A stretch of 64,000 nt of DNA from Oleiphilus messinensis (GCF_002162375.1 NZ_CP021425.1:5287001-5351000), one strand, 5' to 3'. Positions 8,637-17,424 are shown, numbered from the stretch's first letter. Notes: a model not told the origin generated them from the sequence alone. Made by a program: numbers and translations.

Positions 8637-9791
8637 TCACCAACTTAGTGAAGCTCCTGTCTGATACTCCGTAACCCGGGTTTCGAAAAAGTTTTTCTCC
8701 TTTCGCATACTGGCTTGCTCATCCAGCCAGTCCAGTCGACTTTCCGCGCCAGGAAAGGGTTCAGACAACCCTAACTGTTTGGCACGGCGATTGGCAATAA
8801 ACTGAAATTGCGCAACGTGATCTTCAGCGCTGTAGCCCAATATCGGATCTCGGAGAATGTAACCGGCGTAGGCCTTTTCGGCTGCCAGTGACTCTTCCCA
8901 CATGGCTTGAACGGCCCGTGCATCCAGTTTGAGGTTTTCTTCCTTCAGCAACTGTCGCACAACTCGCAGGCCAAACGCACAATGCATCACCTCATCTCGC
9001 ATAATATATTGTAGCTGTTCTCCTGTGCCTTTCATCAAACCCCGACGCTGCAACGCAAAAATCGGGCTAAAGCCGTTGTAAAACCAACACCCTTCAAATA
9101 CGGCCGCGAAAAATAAATAGGACATGGCAAACTGTTCCAGATTGTCCCGGTTTCGCAAATCCATTTCCGTTGTCAGTACTGCATTTAAACGTCGGTTCGC
9201 GAGTTTTATTTTGCCATATATTTCCGGTACAACGCGGTAGCGGTTGTAGATTTCACGTTGATCCAGCCCTATCGTTTCAATACAGTGTTGATACGTCCAG
9301 GTGTGCAGCGCTTCCTCATAAACCTGACGGGCCTGATAAATTTGCAATTCCGGTGCGCTCATCTTCTCCATAACCGCCAGCCCGATATTACGCATAGCAA
9401 GAATGTCTGACGTGGTTAAATATGCCAGTACATTTTCATAAACATGACGTTCTTCAGTTGTTAATTTATGTTGGTAATCATGAACATCCTGCGCCATGTT
9501 AATATCCAGAGGTGTCCAGTGGTTTTTGTTGGCATTCAGGAAAAACTCCCAGGCCCAAGGATATTTGAAAGGCGCGAGCTGATTCACATCGGCCCCGCCA
9601 TTAACCACCCGCTTGTCTTCGGGATTTATCGGCGGCAAACTTTCCGCCCACTCTGAATTATCAGATTGGTCCGTGCTTTGCTCTGATACAAAATGAGCCA
9701 GCTCTTCTGAAAACAGGCTTTGATTGGACTCAGGTATGGCAACGCTCAGCGGATCATCCCATTGCATTAGAACAGCATTGGTATTTTTCAT
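8637..9791 (-). CDS. nrdB: Class Ia ribonucleotide reductase, beta (radical) subunit
   Basis: 384 residues from the ATG at 9789-9791, which overlaps the nrdA stop as TAATG; a TTG three codons upstream is less likely. The radical-site segment EEALHTWTYQH gives metal ligands E160 and H163 and the radical tyrosine Y167. A later MRDEVMHCAFGLRV segment supplies further ligands. The C-terminal tail ends in EYQTGASLSW, the type of peptide that docks on the alpha subunit. The protein houses the di-iron tyrosyl radical needed by NrdA to make deoxynucleotides aerobically. It is translationally coupled to nrdA and so under the same riboswitch and NrdR-type control. Confidence 0.96.
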   Translation of the reverse strand: MKNTNAVLMQWDDPLSVAIPESNQSLFSEELAHFVSEQSTDQSDNSEWAESLPPINPEDKRVVNGGADVNQLAPFKYPWAWEFFLNANKNHWTPLDINMAQDVHDYQHKLTTEERHVYENVLAYLTTSDILAMRNIGLAVMEKMSAPELQIYQARQVYEEALHTWTYQHCIETIGLDQREIYNRYRVVPEIYGKIKLANRRLNAVLTTEMDLRNRDNLEQFAMSYLFFAAVFEGCWFYNGFSPIFALQRRGLMKGTGEQLQYIMRDEVMHCAFGLRVVRQLLKEENLKLDARAVQAMWEESLAAEKAYAGYILRDPILGYSAEDHVAQFQFIANRRAKQLGLSEPFPGAESRLDWLDEQASMRKEKNFFETRVTEYQTGASLSW

Positions 9792-12595
9792 TATTGGCAA
9801 GCCTCACATTCAGGGTCGAGAATGGAACAGAATTTTGGTGAAGTATTTTCATCATTGCTCGCTGATTCTACGGCATTCTGTTTTTCCATATGGGTTGCGC
9901 CCAAAGAACGAAGGTAATAAGTTGTTTTCAAGCCCCGAGACCAGGCAAGCTTATAGAGATTATCCAATTGCTTGCCAGATGGCTCGGCAAGATAGAGATT
10001 GAGACTCTGTGCTTGATCGATCCATTTTTGGCGACGGGCCGCCGCTTCAACCAACCAACGGGAATCAATTTCAAACGCGGTCGCAAACAAGCGCTTGATG
10101 TCTTCAGGTATCCGTTCAATTTGCGCGATTGAGCCATCGAAATACTTGAGGTCACTGACCATGACCTCGTCCCAAAGATCATGCTCCTTCAACACCTGAA
10201 CCAGCCAGGGATTGGTCACCACAAACTCGCCAGAAAGGTTGGACTTTACAAATAGGTTTTGATACGTCGGTTCGATGGACTGGGAAACACCAACAATGTT
10301 GGAAATGGTTGCGGTAGGCGCAATCGCCAAGACATTGGAATTTCGCAAGCCGTGGCGAGCGATCAAGTCACGTATGGCTTGCCAATTCAAACGTTGTTCC
10401 TGATCAAAAGTGCAGAAGTCACTACCACGATTCCGCTTAAGTAGCGCCAGGGAGTCAATCGGCAAAATACCCTGATCCCAAAGTGAACCGGTATAGCTGG
10501 GGTACGCTCCGCGCTCTTCTGCAAGGCGGGCAGAGGCAGAAAAGGCGTAAAAACTCAACAACTCCATTGATTGATCGGCAAAATGAACGGCTTCCGGGCT
10601 GGCATAGGGTATATGCAAGGCATAAAGTGCATCCTGAAAGCCCATCATGCCCAATCCTATCGGTCGATGCTTCAGGTTGGCGTTTCGCGCTTTTTCCACA
10701 GGGTAGTAATTAAGATCAATTACATTATCTAACAACCTGACAGCAACATTAACTGTCGCTTCCAAGTGTTGCGGGTCAAGCACACCATCGCGAATATGGT
10801 TCACCAGGTTAACTGAGCCGAGATTACACACCGCAATTTCATCGGCATTGGTATTCAGCGTAATTTCCGTGCACAGATTGGAAGAATGAACAACACCGCA
10901 ATGCTGTTGAGGGGAACGAAGATTACAGGGATCCTTGAATGCCAGCCAGGGGTGCCCGGTTTCGAACAACATTGTCAGCATTTTCCGCCACAATTGTTGC
11001 GCCGGGATCGTTTTAAACAACGTGATTCGCCCGGCCTGTGCTTCCGATTCGTAGTGCATATAACGCACTTCAAACTCCGCACCGTACAACTCATGGAGAT
11101 CAGGTACTTCATCCGGAGAGAACAGGGTCCAATTGCCATCCTCAAATACGCGTTTCATGAATAAATCGGGTATCCAGTTGGCGGTATTCATATCATGGGT
11201 ACGACGGCGCTCATCTCCCGTATTTTTACGAAGATCCAGGAACTCTTCAATATCCAGATGCCAGGTCTCCAGATAGACACAGACAGCACCTTTACGTTTT
11301 CCACCCTGATTGACTGCCACGGCAGTATCGTTCACCACTTTCAAAAACGGAACAATGCCTTGAGATTGACCATGGGTACCTTTGATTCTCGCGCCCAGAG
11401 CCCGCACAGTCGACCAGTCATTGCCTAACCCGCCGGCCCATTTGGACAGGAGTGCATTATCTTGCAAGGCACCATAAATCCCGGCCAAGTCATCGGGTAC
11501 GGTAGTTAGATAACAGGATGAGAGCTGGGGATGCAGTGTCCCGGAATTGAAGAGTGTGGGTGTCGACGCCATATAGTCAAAGCTGGAAAGCAAATGATAA
11601 AACTCGATAGCCCGTTCAGTGGGTTGTGCTTCATTCAATGACAACCCCATTGCAACTCGCATGAAAAATGTCTGCGGTAATTCCAGGCGACTGTTATTGT
11701 GGTGCAGGAAATAGCGATCGTATAACGTTTGCAATCCTAAATAATTGAATTGCTTATCTCGCTCCGGCTGGAGGGCGTCCGCCAATCGCGGCAAGTCAAA
11801 ATCGAGCAGTTGAGGGGCCAGCAATCCGAACTCTACTCCATATTTAATGCCGGTTTCGAAAAGAACCGGATAATGCTCGGCTGACACGGCGCCAGGAATT
11901 TGCCCTTGTAGAGACATGACCGCCGTAACCTCTGCCCATAATTTATGCAACAATAGCTGAGCGCAAACTTTGGTGTACGCCGGCTCCGATTCGATTAAAG
12001 GCCGCACGGCGATAATCATCGCATTGGTGACATCGGAAGCCAACATTCCATCGTAAAGTGCTTTTTTGGCGCTGTCGAAAAGCCGTTGGGGATCCACGTC
12101 AGGCAGGCCTGAACAGGCCCAATGGAGCACACTGAAAATCTGGGCACTGCTCAGTGACTCCGACTGACCATCTACATCATGGATGCGAAGTGAAAACTGC
12201 TCTGCAGATGCCAATGGGTGACTTGATGACGTTTCCTGGCCCCGCTTACGGGCGTGTTCCTCACGGTACAACACATAAGCCCGTGCTACTTTCTGCAGAC
12301 TATGGCGCATCAAACAGAGCTCCACCAAATCCTGAACTTCTTCGATGTGAACACTGGAACCACCATCAAGGCGGCGCTGCAGACGGGTAATGACCTCATT
12401 CGTGACATCGGTAACAATCGTTTTAAGCCGTGAGGAACCGGATGCAGACGGCCCCTCGACAGCAAGAAAAGCCTTGGTTATTGCTGCAGCTATCTTGGAG
12501 GAATCAAAGGGAACAGCATCGCCGTTGCGTTTGATTACCCGGAACAGCTGACGAATGGATCCCGAACTCTCAACGGAGGGTACATATTCTGACAT
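9791..12595 (-). CDS. nrdA: Class Ia ribonucleotide reductase, alpha (catalytic) subunit with two ATP-cone regions
   Basis: 934 residues, longer than the roughly 760 of E. coli NrdA because of an extra N-terminal region. The first ATP-cone is at about 17-110 (FRVIKRNGDAVPFDSSKI) and a second, more divergent cone-like region at about 130-225. Pseudomonas NrdA has the same layout. Active-site landmarks include STPTLFNSGT with its cysteine partner in QLSSCYL, the NLCTEI triad segment, and the C-terminal redox pair C930/C933 in ECEACQ. It reduces ribonucleoside diphosphates. The start is ATG with AGGA 7 nt upstream, next to a hairpin (12608-12653). The leader contains a cobalamin riboswitch and tandem NrdR-type boxes. 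Confidence 0.96.
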   Translation of the reverse strand: MSEYVPSVESSGSIRQLFRVIKRNGDAVPFDSSKIAAAITKAFLAVEGPSASGSSRLKTIVTDVTNEVITRLQRRLDGGSSVHIEEVQDLVELCLMRHSLQKVARAYVLYREEHARKRGQETSSSHPLASAEQFSLRIHDVDGQSESLSSAQIFSVLHWACSGLPDVDPQRLFDSAKKALYDGMLASDVTNAMIIAVRPLIESEPAYTKVCAQLLLHKLWAEVTAVMSLQGQIPGAVSAEHYPVLFETGIKYGVEFGLLAPQLLDFDLPRLADALQPERDKQFNYLGLQTLYDRYFLHHNNSRLELPQTFFMRVAMGLSLNEAQPTERAIEFYHLLSSFDYMASTPTLFNSGTLHPQLSSCYLTTVPDDLAGIYGALQDNALLSKWAGGLGNDWSTVRALGARIKGTHGQSQGIVPFLKVVNDTAVAVNQGGKRKGAVCVYLETWHLDIEEFLDLRKNTGDERRRTHDMNTANWIPDLFMKRVFEDGNWTLFSPDEVPDLHELYGAEFEVRYMHYESEAQAGRITLFKTIPAQQLWRKMLTMLFETGHPWLAFKDPCNLRSPQQHCGVVHSSNLCTEITLNTNADEIAVCNLGSVNLVNHIRDGVLDPQHLEATVNVAVRLLDNVIDLNYYPVEKARNANLKHRPIGLGMMGFQDALYALHIPYASPEAVHFADQSMELLSFYAFSASARLAEERGAYPSYTGSLWDQGILPIDSLALLKRNRGSDFCTFDQEQRLNWQAIRDLIARHGLRNSNVLAIAPTATISNIVGVSQSIEPTYQNLFVKSNLSGEFVVTNPWLVQVLKEHDLWDEVMVSDLKYFDGSIAQIERIPEDIKRLFATAFEIDSRWLVEAAARRQKWIDQAQSLNLYLAEPSGKQLDNLYKLAWSRGLKTTYYLRSLGATHMEKQNAVESASNDENTSPKFCSILDPECEACQ

Positions 12596-12607
12596 GTGTA
12601 AATCCTA

Positions 12608-12653
12608 CTTTTGAAAAACGCGTGATTCGGGTCTCCGCGATTAAATTCAAAAG
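12608..12653 (-). promoter_or_regulatory. Hairpin abutting the nrdA ribosome binding site (possible expression platform)
   Basis: On the minus strand CTTTTGAA (12653-12646) pairs perfectly with TTCAAAAG (12615-12608). Inside lies a CGCG/CGCG stem followed by five T residues. The outer stem ends directly before TAGGA (12607-12603), the nrdA Shine-Dalgarno sequence. Located between the riboswitch aptamer and the start codon, it could be the switching element, acting on translation or as a weak terminator. The assignment is inference. Confidence 0.4.
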
Positions 12654-12761
12654 CTTCAGATAGCAGATGCTTACAACCCGCACTATTGAGCACACGTCAG
12701 CCAACCTGCCACCGAGTCTCAAATCGCGAAGACTGTAGTGATAACCCGATCAAATCGAGCT

Positions 12762-12955
12762 TGTTGGCCGGTATTCGGACTTAGAAGCTGCGTACTCAAA
12801 AAAATATTCTGAGCACGACCTACAACGACGGCTTCCCATTTTTAAACAGTGCCTTGGGTTGATAACCCATGTCGCTTTCGTTCTTCAATACCGCTGCGCG
12901 TCAGTTCCGGATTTACACCGGATTCCCGTTTAAAGAGCGCATAAAGGCCTGAACA
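12762..12955 (-). ncRNA. Cobalamin (B12) riboswitch in the nrdAB leader
   Basis: The minus strand shows the ordered conserved blocks of a cobalamin aptamer. The core at 12929-12890 begins ACGGGAATCCGGTG and continues AAATCCGGAACTGACGCGC then AGCGGT. GGCACTG is at 12853-12847, TGGGAAG at 12838-12832, and the 3' B12 box AAGTCCGAATACCGGCC ends at 12766. A closing P1 stem is visible: TGTT-ca-GGCC (12955-12946) pairs with GGCCAACA (12769-12762). At about 194 nt the length is typical. It sits in the leader of nrdAB, so cobalamin binding is expected to turn off the B12-independent class Ia reductase, as known for nrdAB in Streptomyces. Confidence 0.9.
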
Positions 12956-12961
12956 GAATTG

Positions 12962-12977
12962 AACCTAAATGTAGCAC
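12962..12977 (-). promoter_or_regulatory. NrdR box 1 (proximal)
   Basis: The sequence aacCTAAATGTAGcac matches the conserved core C-w-A-t-A-T-a-T-w-G of the NrdR box at 8 of 10 positions. It starts exactly 31 bp from the better box at 12993, three helical turns and the spacing known for paired NrdR sites. It lies just downstream of the inferred transcription start and upstream of the riboswitch. Confidence 0.65.
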
Positions 12978-12992
12978 TCCCACCAACTAGAG

Positions 12993-13008
12993 ACACAATA
13001 TATGGTAT
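12993..13008 (-). promoter_or_regulatory. NrdR box 2, overlapping the -10 element
   Basis: ACACAATATATGGTAT closely matches the palindromic NrdR consensus acaCwAtATaTwGtgt. It covers the proposed -10 (12997-13002). With the partner at 12962-12977 it forms the usual tandem pair at 31 bp. NrdR is an ATP/dATP-sensing repressor of ribonucleotide reductase genes in most bacteria, so this site should repress nrdAB when dATP is abundant. Confidence 0.75.
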
Positions 13009-13024
13009 TTTACACAGAAGTAAA
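12997..13024 (-). promoter_or_regulatory. Candidate sigma70 promoter of nrdAB
   Basis: On the minus strand TTTACT (13024-13019) is separated by 16 bp from TATATT (13002-12997), 4/6 and 5/6 matches to the -35 and -10 consensus. The -10 lies inside NrdR box 2. A start near 12990 would put both the second box and the whole riboswitch in the expected positions. Inferred from consensus only. Confidence 0.5.
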
Positions 13025-13105
13025 GTCGTTAATGAAATTATTCAACAAGAGGAAATTTGGACACGAGCCGGGTGAAATGAGAACCAGAGAAAAAGGGCCT
13101 CTGAA

Positions 13106-14032
13106 TCAGAGGCCAACTACGAAACGCCCATAGGACGGGGTGAAATCTATGGTGACAACACCAATCGCTTCGGATGAATCCGGATCGGTGATCGTGACAC
13201 TAATACTTTTGGGCTGGTTTTGAACACCACTCGTCTGGTTTGACTCAATCACTAAGGTATCCGGACCGTTATAAAAAGCCTGGATAAAGCGAGACTCATC
13301 ACCTTGCCAAAAATCTTCGGACAGGTCACTTTGTGCAACACTAACCCCTTTTTGATCCATCAATGTAATCATTTTGATCGAGCCTTCGCTTTGCCCCACA
13401 AGCTGCTCGAGATATTGATTTACAGCCTTACGTTGCAGCGTACCACGTAATGCTTTGCCAAGACGCGATGCCTCATCCTGCCAATGGGCATCCATCGCAA
13501 ACAGGTCATACTTGTTTAAGCCAGCATTACTTTGATTTTGGCGATTGACCGACTGAACGACTAACGGGTTTTCCGCTAATGCTCTAATTTTTTCCACAGC
13601 TTGTTTGAATTGGGCAACATTTTTAGCTCCGGGTGCTTGCGGAGCCGCAGCGCACTGGGCATCATCATGGGCTGTGGCGAGCGACAAATAATACCAATCC
13701 CAATCTCGAATCGAGTTTGAATCCGCTACCAGCAGGCGTCCATCCCGGCTTTTCAAAAAAGGTTGGGCCACTTGCGACTTGTGATGACCTAAAAGATCAC
13801 TGTTAGTCGCGCGCTCCCCGTCAGCTGCTTTCACGCACCGTTGGCGCAATGAGGCTTCGATTCGGTCGCGCAATGGCTTTTGATCAATCAGACAATTTTC
13901 ACTTGAACGCGTAGTCAGTACTGTGTTCACATCCAAATCAGCCGGGGATACCACACCGCTACAACTTTCGACCGTTGCAGCTGCGACATTGACGCTCAAT
14001 CCAGTCAGAATCAGGGCTATTAGTTTTTTCAT
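13106..14032 (-). CDS. Exported protein with a PDC/Cache-like sensor domain
   Basis: 308 residues with a clear signal peptide (MKKLIALILTGLSVNVAAA). The C-terminal half (about 190-308), with KMITLMDQKGVSVAQSDLSEDFWQGDE and ISVTITDPDSSEAIGVVTIDF, has the pattern of a PDC/Cache extracellular ligand-sensing domain. No transmembrane anchor or signalling output domain follows, so it would be a free periplasmic binding or sensor protein. The N-terminal third is unrecognised. A 510-bp gap holding the nrdAB control region separates it from nrdA, and it is probably monocistronic. Partner unknown. Confidence 0.6.
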   Translation of the reverse strand: MKKLIALILTGLSVNVAAATVESCSGVVSPADLDVNTVLTTRSSENCLIDQKPLRDRIEASLRQRCVKAADGERATNSDLLGHHKSQVAQPFLKSRDGRLLVADSNSIRDWDWYYLSLATAHDDAQCAAAPQAPGAKNVAQFKQAVEKIRALAENPLVVQSVNRQNQSNAGLNKYDLFAMDAHWQDEASRLGKALRGTLQRKAVNQYLEQLVGQSEGSIKMITLMDQKGVSVAQSDLSEDFWQGDESRFIQAFYNGPDTLVIESNQTSGVQNQPKSISVTITDPDSSEAIGVVTIDFTPSYGRFVVGL

Positions 14033-14266
14033 CTCAGGTCTCGTTATCTCGGTGAATCCGTTTGCGATATCTCTAAAGAGGTATCATGTCGTTCGATGAT
14101 GCTATTAAACCGCATATAGCGTGCAGGCAAAATCGGAAAACTACGCGTCATTTTGAGGGTAAAATACCCTTCACACGTGTAGGAATATTCCCACATAGGC
14201 ATTTGTCGTATATTCAGGGGTGCACAGGTATGTTCTCATAGCGACAAATAGCATGCGGAAACGACC

Positions 14267-15241
14267 ATGAACAAACTCAGTATCAAACAACATTTAGCCG
14301 AGCTGGGCCGGGACATATTGAGTGTTACAGGTACACTTTTCCGCATCATGATTCCGGCATTGATCATTATTAAAATTCTGGAACAATTGGGCGGCATTGA
14401 ATTACTGAGTCAGGGCATTGCCCCAATCATGGGGTTTGTAGGCTTACCGGACAGTATGGGAATTGTTTGGGCGACCACCATGGTCACCAATATCTACACC
14501 GGACTTATTGTTTTCTTTAACACTGCATCCGCAACACCACTGACCGTTACGCAGGTTACCGTATTGGGTGGCATGATGATCATCGCACACTCGCTGCCCA
14601 TTGAAGTCCGAGTGGCACAACAAGCGGGTGTGAGAGTGATCTGGACACTGCTTTTGCGGATTGGTGGGGCAATTCTGTTCGGGAAGTTACTCGAGCTGAC
14701 TTATGGGTATGCGGATGTATTGCAGGAAACCAATCACGTCATCTGGGAAGTAGAACCAAAAGACTCGTCGTTGCCTCACTGGGCTTGGGAGCAAGTCACA
14801 AATTTGGTGATGGTATTCTTCGTCATTGCAATCTTACTAACTGCTTTAAGAGTGTTGCGAGTATTGGGGATTGAATACTGGATTGGTCGACTACTCGCCC
14901 CATTTCTAAAACTCTTGGGCATTGGCCCACAAGCAACAACCATCACGTTGGTTGGGATTACACTGGGGTTGTCTTTTGGTGGTGGCTTGCTCATCAAGGA
15001 AGCCAGGGCCGGCCACCTGCCGAGCAAGGATGTGTTCTCATCGATGAGCCTGTTAGCCCTCTGTCACAGCTTGCTGGAAGATACGCTCTTGATTCTGCTG
15101 ATGGGCGCGCACCTATCCGGTATCCTCTGGCTAAGATTGATCTTCGCGTTCGTAGTGATCGCTCTCATCGCAAGATTAATAGATCGCTGCAGCGAGTCCT
15201 TTCGGAGTAGGTGGTTATTTGGAGCCGTTCGCGAGCCCTGA
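14267..15241 (+). CDS. Membrane protein with two nucleoside-recognition (Gate) domains
   Basis: 324 residues, strongly hydrophobic, with about eight membrane segments arranged as two repeats. The repeats resemble the Gate domain (PF07670) of SpmA/SpmB and nucleoside transporters, for example MIPALIIIKILEQLGGIELLSQGI in the first and WIGRLLAPFLKLLGIGPQATTITLVG in the second. A polar linker (about 155-175) separates them. Proposed role: inner-membrane transport or gating of an unidentified solute; members in proteobacteria are uncharacterised. Its 3' end overlaps the convergent DUF2798 gene by 27 bp. Confidence 0.7.
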   Translation: MNKLSIKQHLAELGRDILSVTGTLFRIMIPALIIIKILEQLGGIELLSQGIAPIMGFVGLPDSMGIVWATTMVTNIYTGLIVFFNTASATPLTVTQVTVLGGMMIIAHSLPIEVRVAQQAGVRVIWTLLLRIGGAILFGKLLELTYGYADVLQETNHVIWEVEPKDSSLPHWAWEQVTNLVMVFFVIAILLTALRVLRVLGIEYWIGRLLAPFLKLLGIGPQATTITLVGITLGLSFGGGLLIKEARAGHLPSKDVFSSMSLLALCHSLLEDTLLILLMGAHLSGILWLRLIFAFVVIALIARLIDRCSESFRSRWLFGAVREP

Positions 15242-15472
15242 CAGTTCTTCATCGGCGATCACGGCATTCGCTACCCGACGCACGATGGGTGAAACTAAAT
15301 TGATCGTCGGAAGTGCAACGGCAAAGGCAAATGACCAAGCCTTAAGCCAAATAAAAACAATGGAGTCCACCAAGCCCATATTAAAGACGGTGATGATAAA
15401 CGACATTATTCCGGACATAAACAATGCCATAAAAAACGAGAATACAAATTGACCATATTTTCTGGGAATCAA
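15215..15472 (-). CDS. DUF2798 family membrane protein
   Basis: 85 residues with two membrane spans. It carries the family features RKYGQFVFSFFMALFMSGIMSF near the start and WLKAWSFAFAVALPTINLVSPIVRRVAN in the middle. Function is unknown. It is divergent from the LysR-type gene at 15586, a pairing that suggests control by that regulator. Its last 27 bp overlap the end of the convergent gene 14267-15241, so both coding ends are shared on opposite strands. Confidence 0.8.
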   Translation of the reverse strand: MIPRKYGQFVFSFFMALFMSGIMSFIITVFNMGLVDSIVFIWLKAWSFAFAVALPTINLVSPIVRRVANAVIADEELSGLANGSK

Positions 15473-15585
15473 TGTTCTATCTCCTACTTATATCAACAGG
15501 ACTTTCCAGTGGAAATAGATCATACTGCACTTCCAGTTTATGAAAAACAGACAATATTTGAATCTTAAATTCCATAAATGAAATC

Positions 15586-16491
15586 ATGCTTAATGATATC
15601 GCACTTTTTATTCATATTGTTCAACAAGGCGGACTTTCTGGTGCTTCAAATCACTTGAGTTTACCTGCAGCAACGGTAACACGCCGTTTACAAAAGCTGG
15701 AATCCACCCTGGGGTGCCAACTACTGAATCGCTCCGCGAGGCAATGTGTATTGACCCAAGAAGGTGAAGTCTACTACCAGACATATGCAGAGCTCGTTGA
15801 ACAATTCGAGCAGGCGCAGCAGTTACTGAGCCAGGACAGAGATGAGCTCAGGGGAAAACTGAAAGTATTAGCACCAACCAATATCTCCCATGGTTTTTTA
15901 AAGCCCATGTGGTTAGGTTTTATGCGCAAGTATCCAGATATTCAACTGGATCTGGTTTTGAGCAATCAAGTGCAAGATATCGTGCAAAACAAAGCCGATA
16001 TTGCAATTCGCATAGGGCCGCAACCCGATTCGTCGCTATATCAGCTGAAGGTGGGACAAATCGACCGGATTATGGTGTCTTCTCCACAATTCATTGAACA
16101 TCAAGGTACGCCGGAAACACCTACAGACATCAAAAACTTCCGCGTGGTGGGAACCAGTCTTTTTCCAAACTGGAAACTGAAAAATATGCTCTCAGGGCAA
16201 AGCCAGGAAATCTTTCCGAAATTTGCTGCGGTTTTCAATGATACCAGCTTTGTGAAATACCTTGTCTGTGATGGCCAAGGCATATCCCTGCTCCCGATCA
16301 CGGAAATCAACACAGAGCTCGAATCAGGCGCTATGGTTCGAATTCTGCCTGAGTGGCGTGCCGAGGATCTCAGGGATATATTTCTTGTCTGGCCAAGTGG
16401 TCGCCTGCTCAACGCGAAAGCAAAATGCCTACGGGACTATATTCAGACTTATATTGCTGAAAATATCATCCACGATCAGCGTCGACCTTAG
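15586..16491 (+). CDS. LysR-family transcriptional regulator
   Basis: 301 residues, the standard LysR length. The winged helix-turn-helix is at about 1-60 (HIVQQGGLSGASNHLSLPAATVTRRLQKLE). The effector-binding domain (about 88-290) contains LKVLAPTNISHGFLKPMW and DIAIRIGPQPDSSLYQLKVG, a pattern of the AaeR/DmlR-like subgroup. It is divergent from the DUF2798 gene (113-bp gap), its likeliest target; the inducer is not predictable. Confidence 0.9.
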   Translation: MLNDIALFIHIVQQGGLSGASNHLSLPAATVTRRLQKLESTLGCQLLNRSARQCVLTQEGEVYYQTYAELVEQFEQAQQLLSQDRDELRGKLKVLAPTNISHGFLKPMWLGFMRKYPDIQLDLVLSNQVQDIVQNKADIAIRIGPQPDSSLYQLKVGQIDRIMVSSPQFIEHQGTPETPTDIKNFRVVGTSLFPNWKLKNMLSGQSQEIFPKFAAVFNDTSFVKYLVCDGQGISLLPITEINTELESGAMVRILPEWRAEDLRDIFLVWPSGRLLNAKAKCLRDYIQTYIAENIIHDQRRP

Positions 16492-16505
16492 GGCCTCGCA
16501 AATTA

Positions 16506-17384
16506 CTACGACTTCCACCAAGGATAGAATGACGGCATATCCGTGGACGATTTACCGTTGAACTCCGGGTCCCGTTTTTCCAGAAATGATGCGACGCCTT
16601 CTTTACCATCTTCACGACTGGTATAAAACATCCCCAAAGATTCTATTTTATGCGCCTGCAACGGGTGCTTCTCAGCTGAATTCCGGTACATCATCTGCCG
16701 GATCATGGCCACCGAAACAGGCGCATTCCGGGCAATTCGCCGCGCAATGCGATAGGCTTCTTCAAGTAGCTGATCCGGTGGTACCACCGTTTTAACCAGT
16801 CCGGCACGCATCGCTTCTTCGGCAGTGAATATATCACCACTGTAGGTCCATTCAAGCGCTTGAGAGATGCCAACAATTCGCGGCAAAAACCAACTGGAAC
16901 ACGCTTCAGGTACAATCCCGATTTTACTGAACACAAAACCGATTCGCGCTTTTTCGGAGGCTAATCGAATGTCCATAGCACAGGTCATCGTTGCACCGAT
17001 GCCGACTGCAGGTCCGTTAATTGCGGCGATAACAGGTTTCTTGCAATCATAAATGGCAAGGGATACGCGACCGCCTGTATCGCGCACCGAATTTACCATT
17101 TCCGGATCATCCAATCGAGACTCCATATCCTCGAGGGTTGGCTCGAGGGCTTCATCCAGACCAAACACGTTGCCTTCGCGGCTGAGATCCATACCAGCAC
17201 AAAACGCCCGGCCAGAGCCTGTCACAACGATGACACCTACATCATCATCCTCACTGGCTCGATTAAATGCCTCGATCAGCTCATTACACATTTCAACCGT
17301 GAACGCATTGAGTTGCTCAGGCCGGTTGAGCGTCAAGGTTAAAATACGTTCTGAAACCGCGTAGTCCAGAGTGTTATATGTCAT
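16506..17384 (-). CDS. Enoyl-CoA hydratase/isomerase (crotonase) family protein
   Basis: 292 residues. The crotonase fold shows the oxyanion-hole segments GRAFCAGMDLS (about 59-69) and AINGPAVGIGATMTCAMDIRLAS (about 120-142), plus GIVPEACSSWFLPRIVG with a catalytic-type glutamate (about 158-174). An insertion rich in acidic residues (about 70-105) follows the first motif, as in several actinobacterial and marine crotonases. It probably hydrates or isomerises an acyl-CoA in fatty-acid or aromatic degradation; the substrate is open. Forty bp downstream of the nitronate monooxygenase gene on the same strand, so likely an operon. Confidence 0.85.
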   Translation of the reverse strand: MTYNTLDYAVSERILTLTLNRPEQLNAFTVEMCNELIEAFNRASEDDDVGVIVVTGSGRAFCAGMDLSREGNVFGLDEALEPTLEDMESRLDDPEMVNSVRDTGGRVSLAIYDCKKPVIAAINGPAVGIGATMTCAMDIRLASEKARIGFVFSKIGIVPEACSSWFLPRIVGISQALEWTYSGDIFTAEEAMRAGLVKTVVPPDQLLEEAYRIARRIARNAPVSVAMIRQMMYRNSAEKHPLQAHKIESLGMFYTSREDGKEGVASFLEKRDPEFNGKSSTDMPSFYPWWKS

Positions 17385-17424
17385 TTTCCTGCCCCATTTG
17401 TTCTGTTTTATTTATTTCGAGAAA

